Positions 1-7,477 of a DNA stretch of 7,961 nt are shown piece by piece. The number at the start of each line of letters is the position of its first letter. Position 1 is the first letter of the stretch. The notes beneath the pieces are model-generated. The model was given only the letters and a program-made list of their open reading frames with translations, was not told the DNA's origin and ran no database searches. This DNA is from Wolbachia endosymbiont of Mansonella ozzardi (GTDB lineage: Bacteria; Pseudomonadota; Alphaproteobacteria; Rickettsiales; Anaplasmataceae), in NCBI RefSeq assembly GCF_020278625.1, contig NZ_JADAKK010000006.1, positions 7,368-15,328 on the forward strand. Reading direction: 5' to 3'. The position numbers were made by a program, and so were the translations under genes.

Positions 1-255
1 ATGCGTTTGTTAAAGCGTTTAAGACAGTAAAAAACGCCAATTTATAAAGTTAATTAAATAACTAGCACCAACTGGGTTTCTTTTGCCCTTTTTTTCTCAC
101 TTGGCAAATTTCTTAGATATTTATTACTAAAATAATACCCTGGATCCAGTATCAAGTACTGGGATGACAGGAAGATAGATTACCTTAATGATACCTAAGG
201 GAACCAGTGTCAGGGAGATACCCTCTTTACAGAAAAACTTTATAGTCAGCGGATT
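1..255. other. Intergenic region, no supportable gene
   Basis: I see no convincing gene here. A nine-codon frame at 1-30 (ATG to TAA) is too short to call and could be chance or the tail of something outside the window. The region is AT-rich and contains a pyrimidine-rich stretch near 78-100 (gccctttttttctc) and a palindromic repeat-like element near 141-168. A small hairpin, AGGG/CCCT at 212-224, lies downstream of the minus-strand lipoprotein gene. It lacks a following T-run on that strand, so I do not call it a terminator. The general look is that of repeat-bearing Wolbachia intergenic DNA, which is recognition from memory and not a search result. Confidence 0.5.
141..168. repeat. Wolbachia-type palindromic repeat copy
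   Basis: A perfect 6-bp inverted repeat, CCAGTA (146-151) and TACTGG (157-162), encloses the loop TCAAG. It is flanked by TGGAT on the left and GATGACA on the right. The flanks extend the palindrome: GGAT and ATCC-type bases pair except for one missing C on the left arm. This matches my memory of the short dispersed palindrome of Wolbachia genomes whose core reads as a 'ctggatcc...tactgggatgaca' variant. The palindrome is directly visible. The assignment to that dispersed family is recall. A weaker, partial echo (ccagtgtcaggg) follows at 204-215. Confidence 0.6.
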
Positions 256-594
256 TTAATCAACAATAGCTAAAGACCTCTCTGCAACGTTAATTTCTTT
301 TATATCTGTAACTCTATCATCCTGATCGAACGAGATTTGCAAAGACTTGCTGCTATACTTCCTTTTTCCTAAGAAATTAGATTGTTTAATTCTATATGAA
401 ATGTAATACCAAACATTTTCATCAGATTTAGATACTAATGTTGGCGACCCTAAAGTGTGAACCACTTTTCCTTTATTATCACCTACTTTTATCTTGTCCC
501 ACAATTCAACGCTAATGCCTGGAGCTCCGTGATTGTGAATAGTGTATGTACAGCTTACTAGGAGTAGTAAAACAAGAAATATTAATGCTTGCAT
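256..594 (-). CDS. bamE: BamE-type (SmpA/OmlA) outer-membrane lipoprotein
   Basis: This 112-residue protein is probably the small lipoprotein of the BAM complex, which stabilises beta-barrel assembly at the periplasmic face of the outer membrane. Residues 1-14 are a hydrophobic signal ending in a lipobox (LVSC), with C15 as the likely lipidated cysteine. Residues 32-65 carry the family pattern: W32, IKVG, K41/K43, then V, LGSPT at 48-52, and WYY at 62-64. A beta-rich C-terminal half ends in ISFDQDDRVTDI. Length is close to the family's usual 110-120. It starts at ATG 594-592, and the Shine-Dalgarno sequence is weak (AAAG just upstream). The gene stands alone, divergent from nrdB, with a promoter candidate at 621-650. 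Other SmpA-like lipoproteins share this fold, so the exact orthology is less certain than the family. Confidence 0.78.
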   Translation of the reverse strand: MQALIFLVLLLLVSCTYTIHNHGAPGISVELWDKIKVGDNKGKVVHTLGSPTLVSKSDENVWYYISYRIKQSNFLGKRKYSSKSLQISFDQDDRVTDIKEINVAERSLAIVD

Positions 595-620
595 CTTTAT
601 TGATAAATCGTTGTGAAATT

Positions 621-650
621 ACAATACACTAATAAACTACCTGTAGTCAA
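621..650 (-). promoter_or_regulatory. Putative sigma70 promoter of the bamE-like gene
   Basis: Read on the minus strand, TTGACT (650-645) and TATTGT (626-621) are separated by 18 bp. The -10 box ends about 26 bp before the ATG at 594. The -35 box matches the TTGACA consensus at five of six positions; the -10 box matches TATAAT at four of six. This is prediction from pattern only. Confidence 0.45.
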
Positions 651-667
651 GTTTTGTAAAAGTTAAA

Positions 668-698
668 TTGACTGACTTTTGATATCGCTTAATATAAT
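668..698 (+). promoter_or_regulatory. Putative sigma70 promoter of nrdB
   Basis: TTGACT (668-673) and a perfect TATAAT (693-698) lie on the plus strand with a 19-bp spacer, slightly longer than the optimal 17. The -10 box ends 29 bp before the nrdB ATG. Together with the minus-strand candidate at 621-650 it forms a compact divergent promoter region. I see no obvious NrdR-box pair, but I could not scan for one rigorously. Confidence 0.45.
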
Positions 699-727
699 AT
701 TTACTTTAGAAAACAATTAGGTGCTCT

Positions 728-1723
728 ATGTCATTATTAAAAGCAGATCCAATATATAAGCCCTTCAACTATCCTTGGGCATATGATGCATGGCTACAGC
801 AACAAAGGATACATTGGATACCGGAAGAAGTTCCGCTTGCTGACGATGTAAAAGATTGGAAAACTAAACTTTCAAATGTGGAGAAAAATCTACTAACTCA
901 GATTTTTAGGTTCTTCACTCAAGCGGACATTGAAGTAAATAACTGCTATATGAGGCATTATTCAAATATATTTAAGCCAACAGAAATATGCATGATGCTT
1001 GCCAGCTTTTCTAACATGGAAACTATACACATTGCAGCTTACTCATACCTTTTAGATACAATTGGCATGCCAGAAAGTGAGTATCAAGCATTTCTAAAAT
1101 ATGATGCTATGAGAAAAAAGTATGAATACATGTTAGAATTTGAGGAGAGTAAAAAACACGATAAAAAACATGTAGCTAAAACTCTAGCAGTATTTGGTGC
1201 CTTCACTGAAGGACTGCAGTTATTTGCATCATTTGCGATTTTGCTCAATTTTCAACGTTTTGGAAAAATGAAAGGTATGGGGCAAATAATTGCTTGGTCA
1301 GTACGCGATGAAACCTTGCACACCAACTCAACTATCAATTTATTCAACACGTTTATTAAAGAGAATAATGAAATTTGGAATGACGAATTCAAAGAGGAAT
1401 TATGTTCTGCATGTCGCACTATCGTTGGACTTGAAGACGAATTTGTAAAGCTTGCCTTTGATTTAGGAGACGTTGAAGGACTATCTTCAGAAGAAGTGCG
1501 CAATTATATACGCTATATAGCGAACAGGCGGTTAACGCAATTAGGTCTGAACCCTATGTATGATATTAATGACAACCCTCTTCCATGGCTTGACGAAATA
1601 CTAAATGGTGTGGAACATACGAATTTCTTTGAAAATAGAGTAACAGAATATAGCCGTGCAGCAACTCAAGGTACATGGGAAGAAGCTTTTGCTGAAAGTG
1701 ATACTGATGATAAAGAGCGCTAA
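728..1723 (+). CDS. nrdB: Class I ribonucleotide reductase small (beta) subunit
   Basis: This 331-residue protein is the radical-generating R2 subunit. It pairs with the large subunit NrdA to reduce ribonucleotides to deoxyribonucleotides in the cytoplasm. All diiron ligands are visible: D67, E98 and H101 (in METIH), E161 (in FTEGLQLF), and E195 and H198 (in DETLH). The radical tyrosine is Y105, seven residues after E98, exactly the E115-to-Y122 spacing of the E. coli protein. The D67-E98 spacing of 31 also equals D84-E115 of E. coli. The acidic C-terminal tail (TWEEAF...) would dock onto NrdA. The start ATG at 728 has a good Shine-Dalgarno sequence, AGG at 719-721, six bases upstream. The gene is intact and monocistronic here, with no nrdA in the window. 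The class Ia versus Ib (nrdF) naming is not settled by sequence alone, but I prefer nrdB. Confidence 0.95.
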   Translation: MSLLKADPIYKPFNYPWAYDAWLQQQRIHWIPEEVPLADDVKDWKTKLSNVEKNLLTQIFRFFTQADIEVNNCYMRHYSNIFKPTEICMMLASFSNMETIHIAAYSYLLDTIGMPESEYQAFLKYDAMRKKYEYMLEFEESKKHDKKHVAKTLAVFGAFTEGLQLFASFAILLNFQRFGKMKGMGQIIAWSVRDETLHTNSTINLFNTFIKENNEIWNDEFKEELCSACRTIVGLEDEFVKLAFDLGDVEGLSSEEVRNYIRYIANRRLTQLGLNPMYDINDNPLPWLDEILNGVEHTNFFENRVTEYSRAATQGTWEEAFAESDTDDKER

Positions 1724-1844
1724 TTAGTCTCTTTGCGTTATCTGCATTATCCAAGTAACTTGACATCGGAACCTATGTAAATGGCACTAAGTTGAGAACA
1801 ACTAGCCCTGTAAAATAAATTAACTGACATTCTATTTACAGTGT

Positions 1845-2478
1845 ATGAAGTACTTATATAAATTTTAGGATACAAGATAAACCTAAAAAAAACTTTAAGT
1901 ATAAAAAGGAGCAAAGTGTTTGGTTTAAATTATTTAATGATGGTAGGGATAGCAGCAATAATAGGGGTATAATAAGCATTTTAATAGGGCTTGTACTGAG
2001 TACCTTGACCAGTCTTTCACCTAGTGATGATATGTGGAATCGTTGGCGGCATCTCCGTAGTACCATTAATTGCAGCTCTCATCACAACTCCTCCATCCTC
2101 AAGTCCACATAATCGTAATATGGGTGATTTACTAAAAGCAATTATGCACCTAGGCGGCTTATTTACTGGGAGCGTTATAACTGGAATTGGTCTTGTCGCA
2201 TGTGGCGTTACTCCAATAACCAAGGTAGATTCTTTGTTATCTTTATCAACTACAGCAAATTCTCTGTTATCTATAGGGGTTATAGCACTGTTATTCCCAA
2301 TTACAGCTGCAATTGGAGTAGATATTGCAATTAAGCTTGTCGGAGTAGTGAGAAAGTATATATCTAATAAACAAAATCACCAGAAGAAGAACCTAGGCCT
2401 CCTCAACAAGTAAAACCATAGCGTTTATCGGACAGCGAGTTAAGTAAGGTCAATGTAGATGAGAACACACAGACCTAA
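1845..2478 (+). pseudogene. Broken small multi-pass membrane protein of unknown function
   Basis: The family is not recognised. A protein of about 210 residues can be rebuilt across disruptions. ATG 1845 opens MKYLYKF and meets TAG at 1866; removing one T from the run 1863-1866 continues in the next frame as FRIQDKPKKNFKYKKEQ, a basic polar N-terminus. That frame runs into a hydrophobic segment (ISILIGLVLSTLTSL). A second shift at about 2009-2029 leads into the long open frame from 2024, which carries three more hydrophobic stretches (near 2033-2087, 2145-2205 and 2265-2340). A third shift at the C-run 2380-2381 gives a tail rich in Pro and Glu (PEEEPRPPQQVKP). An in-frame TAG at 2419 follows, then LSDSELSKVNVDENTQT and TAA at 2476. 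Inference: a four-helix membrane protein with cytoplasmic ends, now non-functional. The uninterrupted piece 2024-2413 could be read as a 129-residue ORF, but the open reading on both sides argues against that. Confidence 0.65.
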
Positions 2479-2482
2479 GCTA

Positions 2483-5143
2483 CTAATTCACCACAGTAAC
2501 CGCCCCGTGGCAGTGTTTGTATTTCTTTCCAGAGTTACAAGGGCATTTGTCATTTCTTGAGACTTTGGGGGAATTATCCTTTTTAGCAAGGTACAACCTA
2601 TTACCTATTTCTTGGTTATCTGCTAGCTTAAAGTGTGCTAGGCGATGAATGGTAAGCTCTTTCCACCTTTCAAGCATCGACTCAAACATTAAGAAAGCCT
2701 CGCGTTTAAATTCATTAAGCGGGTCTTTCTGTCCCATAGCACGCAAATTTATGCTTTGTCTTAGGCTTTCCAGAATTGAGAGGTGTTCCCTCCATAAATG
2801 ATCAAGAGTCATGATCATTACCTGCTTGACTACCGTATTCCACAAATCTGTGGTTTGCTGACTATTGAAATATCTTTCCTTTTCAGCAAAAGATTCTTGC
2901 ACTTTATCGTTTATGTAATCCAAAGCTTCTTGTTTGTTCAAAAACTTCGCTAAGTCTTCTTTATCAAGTGTCATTCCATATCTCGTATGAAACTCCTTAG
3001 CTATATCTTCGATATAATCTTCGCAATAACCGCTTTGCACTATGCTTTCTATTACACTCTCATTTACTTCACTATACACTTCAAACAAATCATTGATTTC
3101 ATTACCTAAAATATGACTTCTCTGCTTAAAAATAACTTTGCGTTGGTTGTTGATTACGTCATCAAACTTAAGCAGAGATTTTCGCACGTCATAGTTTCGA
3201 GCTTCAACTTTCTTCTGCGCCTTTTCAAGTGCCTTATTGATCCATGGATGATGAATAGCTTCGCTGTTTTTTAGCCCCACTTTTTGTAAAAAACTTCTCA
3301 TTCTATCAGAGCCAAATATTCTCATTAAATCATCTTCAAGCGACAAAAAGAACTTAGAAAGTCCAGGATCACCCTGACGACCAGAGCGACCACGTAATTG
3401 ATCATCTATCCTCCTGCTTTCATGCCTTTCGGTTCCAATCACACATAAACCGCCAGCTTTTATAGCAATGTCCTTATCTTTTTCTACTCTTTCGACTATT
3501 TCTTGGTATTTTTTTTCTCTTTCATCAGCATTTTTTATCTTATTTAGCTCTACTTTTGCTATCATTTCAGCATTACCACCAAGCTGAATATCAGTTCCAC
3601 GTCCTGCCATGTTAGTCGCTATAGTAATGCTGCCTGGCACTCCAGCTTGTGCTATTATATACGCCTCTTGTTCGTGATAACGAGCGTTTAGCACTGAGTG
3701 CTTAAGAGAATGGCTTTGCAAAAGCGCAGAAAGTTTTTCAGAGTTTTCAATACTAACCGTGCCAACAAGGACCGGTTGAAGGCGTTTGTGGCATCTTTCT
3801 ATAAACCTCAACACAGCATTAAATTTTTCTTTTTCTGTGCCATAAATTTCATCATCAACATCTATTCTCTTTACAAGCACATTAGTTGGAACCTTTACTA
3901 CATTCAGCTTATATATATCGCGAAACTCCTCCACCTCTGTTGCCGCTGTTCCCGTCATACCAGAAAGTTTGTTGTACATACGAAAGTAATTCTGAAATGT
4001 AACCGATGCTAGAGTTTGGTTTTCATGCTGAATTTCAAGATTCTCTTTTGCTTCAAGTGCCTGATGAAGGCCATCGGAATATCTCCTGCCCTCCATCATA
4101 CGTCCAGTAAACTCATCGATAATTACTACCTTGCCATCCTTTACTATATAATCTTTGTCAGCAGTAAACAGCTTATGTGCACGCAATGCTTGATCTATAT
4201 AGTGAGTCATTATCATATTGCCATTATCATAAAGTGAGGAATTTTCAGAAATTAGATTATATGACCTAAGTAATTCCTCCACACGCGAAATGCCATCTTC
4301 AGTGAGGGACACTACCTTGCCCTTTTCATCTATCTCATAATCAGAATCAACCAATTTGGCTACTATTTTGTTTACTTGCTTATATATCTGATTGTTTCCC
4401 TCAACTGGACCAGAAATAATAAGTGGAGTACGCGCTTCGTCAATGAGTATGGAGTCTACTTCGTCTACTATCGCGTAATTGAAGCCTCTGTGCACCATAT
4501 CCCCTTGAGAAAATTTCATATTGTCCCGCAAGTAATCAAAGGCAAGCTCGTTGTTTGTTGAATATACGATATCTGCACTATAAGCCTCTTTTCTCTCTTC
4601 ATCTGTCAAATTATTCGTGATAAACGCAACAGAGACCCTAAGAGAATCATATAATTTGCTCATCCATTCTGTGTCTCGTTTTGCAAGGTAGTCATTAACA
4701 GTGACAACATGTACACCTTTGCCTTCTAAGGAATTTAGGTATGCAGCTAAAGTTGCAACTAGTGTCTTTCCCTCGCCTGTTTTCATCTCTGATATCATAC
4801 CACTGTGAAGTACCATCCCACCGATCAGCTGAACGTCAAAGTGCCTCATACCAAGAAATCTTCTCGATGCTTCGCGTACAACCGCAAACGCAGGTACGAG
4901 AAGGTCATTTAGTGTTTTTCCATCTTTCAATTCTCGTTTGAATTCCTCGGTTTTGCCAGCAAGCTCCTCATCAGATAAGCTCCGCATTTCCGGCTCTAGT
5001 GCATTAATCTGCTGAACAATTTTTCTGAAGGACTTTATTATCTTCTTATTTGTTGACCCAAATGTCTTTCTTATAAAAAGAAACGACAATGTAAAAATGA
5101 AGAATATAAGAACAACTGTTAAAACTAACGTGGAATCTAACAT
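2483..5143 (-). CDS. secA: Preprotein translocase ATPase SecA
   Basis: This is the motor that drives unfolded preproteins through SecYEG at the inner membrane. The 886-residue frame is complete. Visible motifs are Walker A MKTGEGKT at 120-127, the DEAD-type box DEVD at 227-230 followed by IDEARTPLI, the [10 protein letters not shown] motif at 514-523, and the arginine-finger motif [10 protein letters not shown] at 585-594. The helical scaffold follows. At the end is a zinc-binding SEC-C tail with C867, C869, C878 and H879, which in the family binds SecB or ribosomes. The N-terminus is odd: 18 residues longer than E. coli SecA before the conserved FGSxN (28-32 here versus about 10-14), and residues 5-24 are strongly hydrophobic. 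ATG 5143 is the only ATG upstream of the conserved block and sits just after a promoter candidate, which supports this start. The Shine-Dalgarno sequence is weak. The gene ends 4 bp from the convergent membrane-protein pseudogene. Confidence 0.97.
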   Translation of the reverse strand: MLDSTLVLTVVLIFFIFTLSFLFIRKTFGSTNKKIIKSFRKIVQQINALEPEMRSLSDEELAGKTEEFKRELKDGKTLNDLLVPAFAVVREASRRFLGMRHFDVQLIGGMVLHSGMISEMKTGEGKTLVATLAAYLNSLEGKGVHVVTVNDYLAKRDTEWMSKLYDSLRVSVAFITNNLTDEERKEAYSADIVYSTNNELAFDYLRDNMKFSQGDMVHRGFNYAIVDEVDSILIDEARTPLIISGPVEGNNQIYKQVNKIVAKLVDSDYEIDEKGKVVSLTEDGISRVEELLRSYNLISENSSLYDNGNMIMTHYIDQALRAHKLFTADKDYIVKDGKVVIIDEFTGRMMEGRRYSDGLHQALEAKENLEIQHENQTLASVTFQNYFRMYNKLSGMTGTAATEVEEFRDIYKLNVVKVPTNVLVKRIDVDDEIYGTEKEKFNAVLRFIERCHKRLQPVLVGTVSIENSEKLSALLQSHSLKHSVLNARYHEQEAYIIAQAGVPGSITIATNMAGRGTDIQLGGNAEMIAKVELNKIKNADEREKKYQEIVERVEKDKDIAIKAGGLCVIGTERHESRRIDDQLRGRSGRQGDPGLSKFFLSLEDDLMRIFGSDRMRSFLQKVGLKNSEAIHHPWINKALEKAQKKVEARNYDVRKSLLKFDDVINNQRKVIFKQRSHILGNEINDLFEVYSEVNESVIESIVQSGYCEDYIEDIAKEFHTRYGMTLDKEDLAKFLNKQEALDYINDKVQESFAEKERYFNSQQTTDLWNTVVKQVMIMTLDHLWREHLSILESLRQSINLRAMGQKDPLNEFKREAFLMFESMLERWKELTIHRLAHFKLADNQEIGNRLYLAKKDNSPKVSRNDKCPCNSGKKYKHCHGAVTVVN

Positions 5144-5384
5144 AAACTTAAGTGACGTCCATTTAATATGAGATTATATTACTAAATGCAGCCTACAGCA
5201 ATGATATATTAGATTTAGAAAATCTTTAAAAAGCCTTATTTAAACCAAGAATTAAGGGTTTGCTAAGCAATTCCTATCCTTGAAGGCCTTCTATTAACAT
5301 ATAAAGGCTCTATTGCATTATTTCAGGTGTTTTGTAATCTTTAATTTTTTATAGAATGAAGTTATTGATAGTGTTTAGTAGAAT
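5144..5384. other. Intergenic region between secA and the STAND pseudogene
   Basis: This 241-bp AT-rich spacer contains the secA promoter candidate near its left end. A perfect 10-bp palindrome, GAAGGCCTTC, lies at 5282-5291 and could be a chance hairpin. I see no coding remnant with family resemblance on either strand. A clear promoter for the downstream pseudogene is not visible. Confidence 0.5.
5173..5201 (-). promoter_or_regulatory. Putative sigma70 promoter of secA
   Basis: On the minus strand, TTGCTG (5201-5196) and a perfect TATAAT (5178-5173) are separated by the optimal 17 bp. The predicted transcription start is near 5166, giving a leader of about 22 bases before the ATG at 5143. 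This tight placement supports the long SecA start with its hydrophobic extension. Confidence 0.55.
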
Positions 5385-5434
5385 GTGAATGTAGAAAATA
5401 AACAATCTGAAGTACTCGGTAATTCTAGATTTAG

Positions 5435-6160
5435 AGAAGAGCTGGCGCATCAACAGGTAATCAAGGTCGTAAGTATGAAGTAAAATTACTAATGCTGTAT
5501 CTGCTTTGCAGGTTAAATGGCAAAATTAACTTTCAGTTAGCATCAAATATAGAAGGTTTTGCAGCCTTTGGTGAAATTTTTTTTGAGTACAAAGATCAGG
5601 AAAACAAATCGAGAATTGCCTTGGTTCAAGCTAAGCACTATAATGTACATCGCCCTTTGAAGAATATTACTTTTGAAGATTTATTGATGGAAATGATAGA
5701 AAGCAACAGAAAGAAGATTTTGGGTTAAACAAGTATTTTGTTGAATCTCATCTTGAGATTAAGCAAAGCCCAGAGTTTCAGAACAGCGACATTACACTTG
5801 TCATCTATACCAATGTTAATGTGAACTTAAAAAAAAGGTGCAGCAAAGCAAGGCAGCATAGAAACATTAGAGAAGTACCTGGAAGAGTTAACGTTAACAG
5901 ATGACAACGCTTTAAATACTTGCAAAGGTCAAAAAGGAGCGTGCTACAAAATAAAAAATCATACTGAACTGAAAAAAACTTCAATTGTAGTGATGATGAA
6001 ATAGAAGATTTTCTACTTAGATTAAAGTTTGTAGTTAATCAACCTAATCATTCAAAATTAGATAATATTATTAAGAAAGAAATAGGGAATATATACAAAA
6101 TATCAGACAAAAAGACATTGACATAGTTTTTGACTTTGCACGGGGAAAGGTAGAAAAATG
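5435..6160 (+). other. Remnant N-terminal nuclease-like effector domain
   Basis: The domain is rebuilt from five frame segments. It opens TGNQGRKYEVKLLMLYLL (from 5453), then QLASNIEGFAAFGEIFFEY, and ALVQAKHYN. The acidic residue in FGEI (codon 5573-5575), followed about 18 residues later by QAK (Q 5627-5629, K 5633-5635), fits the E...QxK pattern of PD-(D/E)xK-type nucleases, including the Cap4/DUF4297-like group. Downstream, KYFVESHLEI and SDITLVIYTN give a beta-strand-rich continuation, then ETLEKYLEELTLTDDN and DDEIEDFLLRLKFVVNQP, and KDIDIVFDFARGKVEKW just before a stop at 6162. The nuclease assignment rests on motif pattern and remembered family resemblance, with no alignment. It could instead be a non-catalytic relative. 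Confidence 0.5.
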
Positions 6161-6313
6161 GTAGGCACAAAAGGGTAACAAAGTTCCTTATCTAATAAAA
6201 GATGATTATTTTAAGAGAATTATATAAAGTCTTTATAATCTTAAACCTAAAGAAGGTCTACCTGAACTTTGGCAAGTCTCTTTTCGAAATTATAACTTTG
6301 TTGCAGAGAAACA

Positions 6314-6890
6314 TTGCTGGATAAAATAGAAGAATGCCTGGACACTAGTGATACAGCAACACTGGCTGCTTGTCACGGACTAGGCAGAATAGGCAAAACA
6401 CAATTAGCATTAGAATTTATTTGGAGTAAATTCCAAAAATATAAGTGGATAATCTAGTTTGATGCACAAGATAGAAATACTTTAATTAACGAGTACATCA
6501 AGTTAGGACGCGAGCTAAACATTATTCATGGTTATGAAGAAGACGTTCTCGAGGAAGGTCATGCTAAGTATGTTAAGCGTTGGCTAGAATACCCTAAACG
6601 TGCTGGGTGGCTGCTAGTATGTGGAAATGAATTACAAAGACACAGCAGATTTACTTCCTACACAAAGGAGGAAAGACATTATTAACTTCTCGTTATAAAT
6701 TTGGCTGCCACAGAACACTATTTTTGTTGATGTTTTTGAACCTGGAGAATCAAGGAGCTACATTCGTAAGATACTAAGAAGTAAAAGAAAAAAACTCGAT
6801 ATAACTCAAGTAGATTCATTGGCGAAGACGTTAAGTCATTTACCTCTAGCTTTATCCCAAGCAAGTGCTTATATAAGAAAACGTATATAA
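6314..6890 (+). other. Remnant NB-ARC (STAND) ATPase domain
   Basis: After LLDKIEECLDT comes a recognisable P-loop, GLGRIGKTQLALEF (GLGRIGKT at 6377-6400). The GxxxxGKT pattern is kept, but the usual second GG of NB-ARC is GR. A stop at 6455 interrupts WII-FDAQDRNTLI, probably a former Trp codon. The Walker B strand WLLVCGN (6608-6628) has lost the expected Asp (usual form LLVxDN). Next are NYKDTADLLPT, KGGKTLLTSRYKF (TSR, the sensor-like motif, 6685-6693), FVDVFEPGESRSYIRKIL, and the GLPLAL-equivalent HLPLALSQASAYI (HLPLAL at 6837-6854). Motif order and spacing are those of NB-ARC/AP-ATPase domains. The degraded Walker B and internal lesions show that ATPase function is lost. Confidence 0.8.
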
Positions 6891-7476
6891 ATATTTCAGA
6901 CTATTTGAAATTATATAATGATAGAAAACGAGCTTTATTATCTAATAAAGCATTGCTTGAAACATTTCCACCTGGTACTAATATAGAGACTGTAGTAGTG
7001 TATGTTACATGAAACATTACAGTAGAAGCAATAAAAAAAGAATCCTTATTGGCAACTAATTGGCTAGTTGCTACTTGTTTACTTAGGTAGTAGTCCTATT
7101 CCTCAATTTTTACTAGAAATTTTTGCTGATAATTAAGAAAATAACTCTTCTTCAGAAATTTTCCATGAAGCATTGGAAATATTATCAAGTTATTCTATGT
7201 TAACTGTTAAAAAAGACCATAGCGTGTTAGTGCACAACTTAGTTCAGGAAGTACAAGGCTAAAGTCAGAGGGAAGTGGAAAAACTAAAGAAGACATAGAA
7301 ACTGTTTTTCAACTATTACAAAAGAGTTTTCCTTACTACAGTGGTAAATTAGAAGATTATGCTAAAAACGGCAATTACTACCACATTTAGAAATGTTCTC
7401 ATCTATAGATGATTTGCTAAAAGAAAATCCTTCAGAAAAACAAACAGTAGAAAAGAACTATCTTGAAGATCTATAA
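6881..7476 (+). other. Remnant winged-helix and linker segment of the STAND protein
   Basis: The sequence continues ISDYLKLYNDRKRALL, then TFPPGTNIETVVVYVT, a TGA at 7010 where Trp is expected, and NITVEAIKKESLLA. It then runs YLGSSPIPQFLLEIFADN, a TAA at 7134, SEIFHEALEILSSYSMLTV, and DHSVLVHNLVQEVQ. The last piece resembles the 'IHRLVQEV' strand-helix that ends winged-helix domains in NB-ARC/TPR proteins. A helical linker follows (KEDIETVFQLLQKSFPYYS, then HLEMFSSIDDLLKEN). The call relies on position and motif resemblance. Confidence 0.55.
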
Positions 7477-7477
7477 T

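Noticed and set aside
1712..1734. AAAGAG...CTCTTT inverted repeat over the nrdB stop codon as a terminator
   Set aside because: The stem is weak and AT-rich, the loop is 11 bases and no T-run follows, so it does not meet the pattern of an intrinsic terminator.
1252..1766. Minus-strand open frames opposite nrdB (1252-1503 and 1566-1766)
   Set aside because: They lie antisense within or across the end of a confidently identified gene, have low-complexity composition and show no recognisable motif.
1760..1779. Perfect TTGACA (1760-1765) as a promoter for the membrane-protein pseudogene
   Set aside because: The only TAT-like box nearby (1774-1779) is 8 bp away, too close, and nothing like TATAAT appears at 16-19 bp.
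3698..4941. Plus-strand open frames opposite secA (3698-4012, 4016-4237, 4376-4561, 4741-4941)
   Set aside because: They are shadows of the intact secA frame, with no start signals or domain features.
5305..5325. Possible insertion-sequence end (ggctctattgcat) upstream of the STAND pseudogene
   Set aside because: It recalls IS5- or IS6-type terminal repeats, but no partner inverted repeat, transposase remnant or target duplication is visible in the window.
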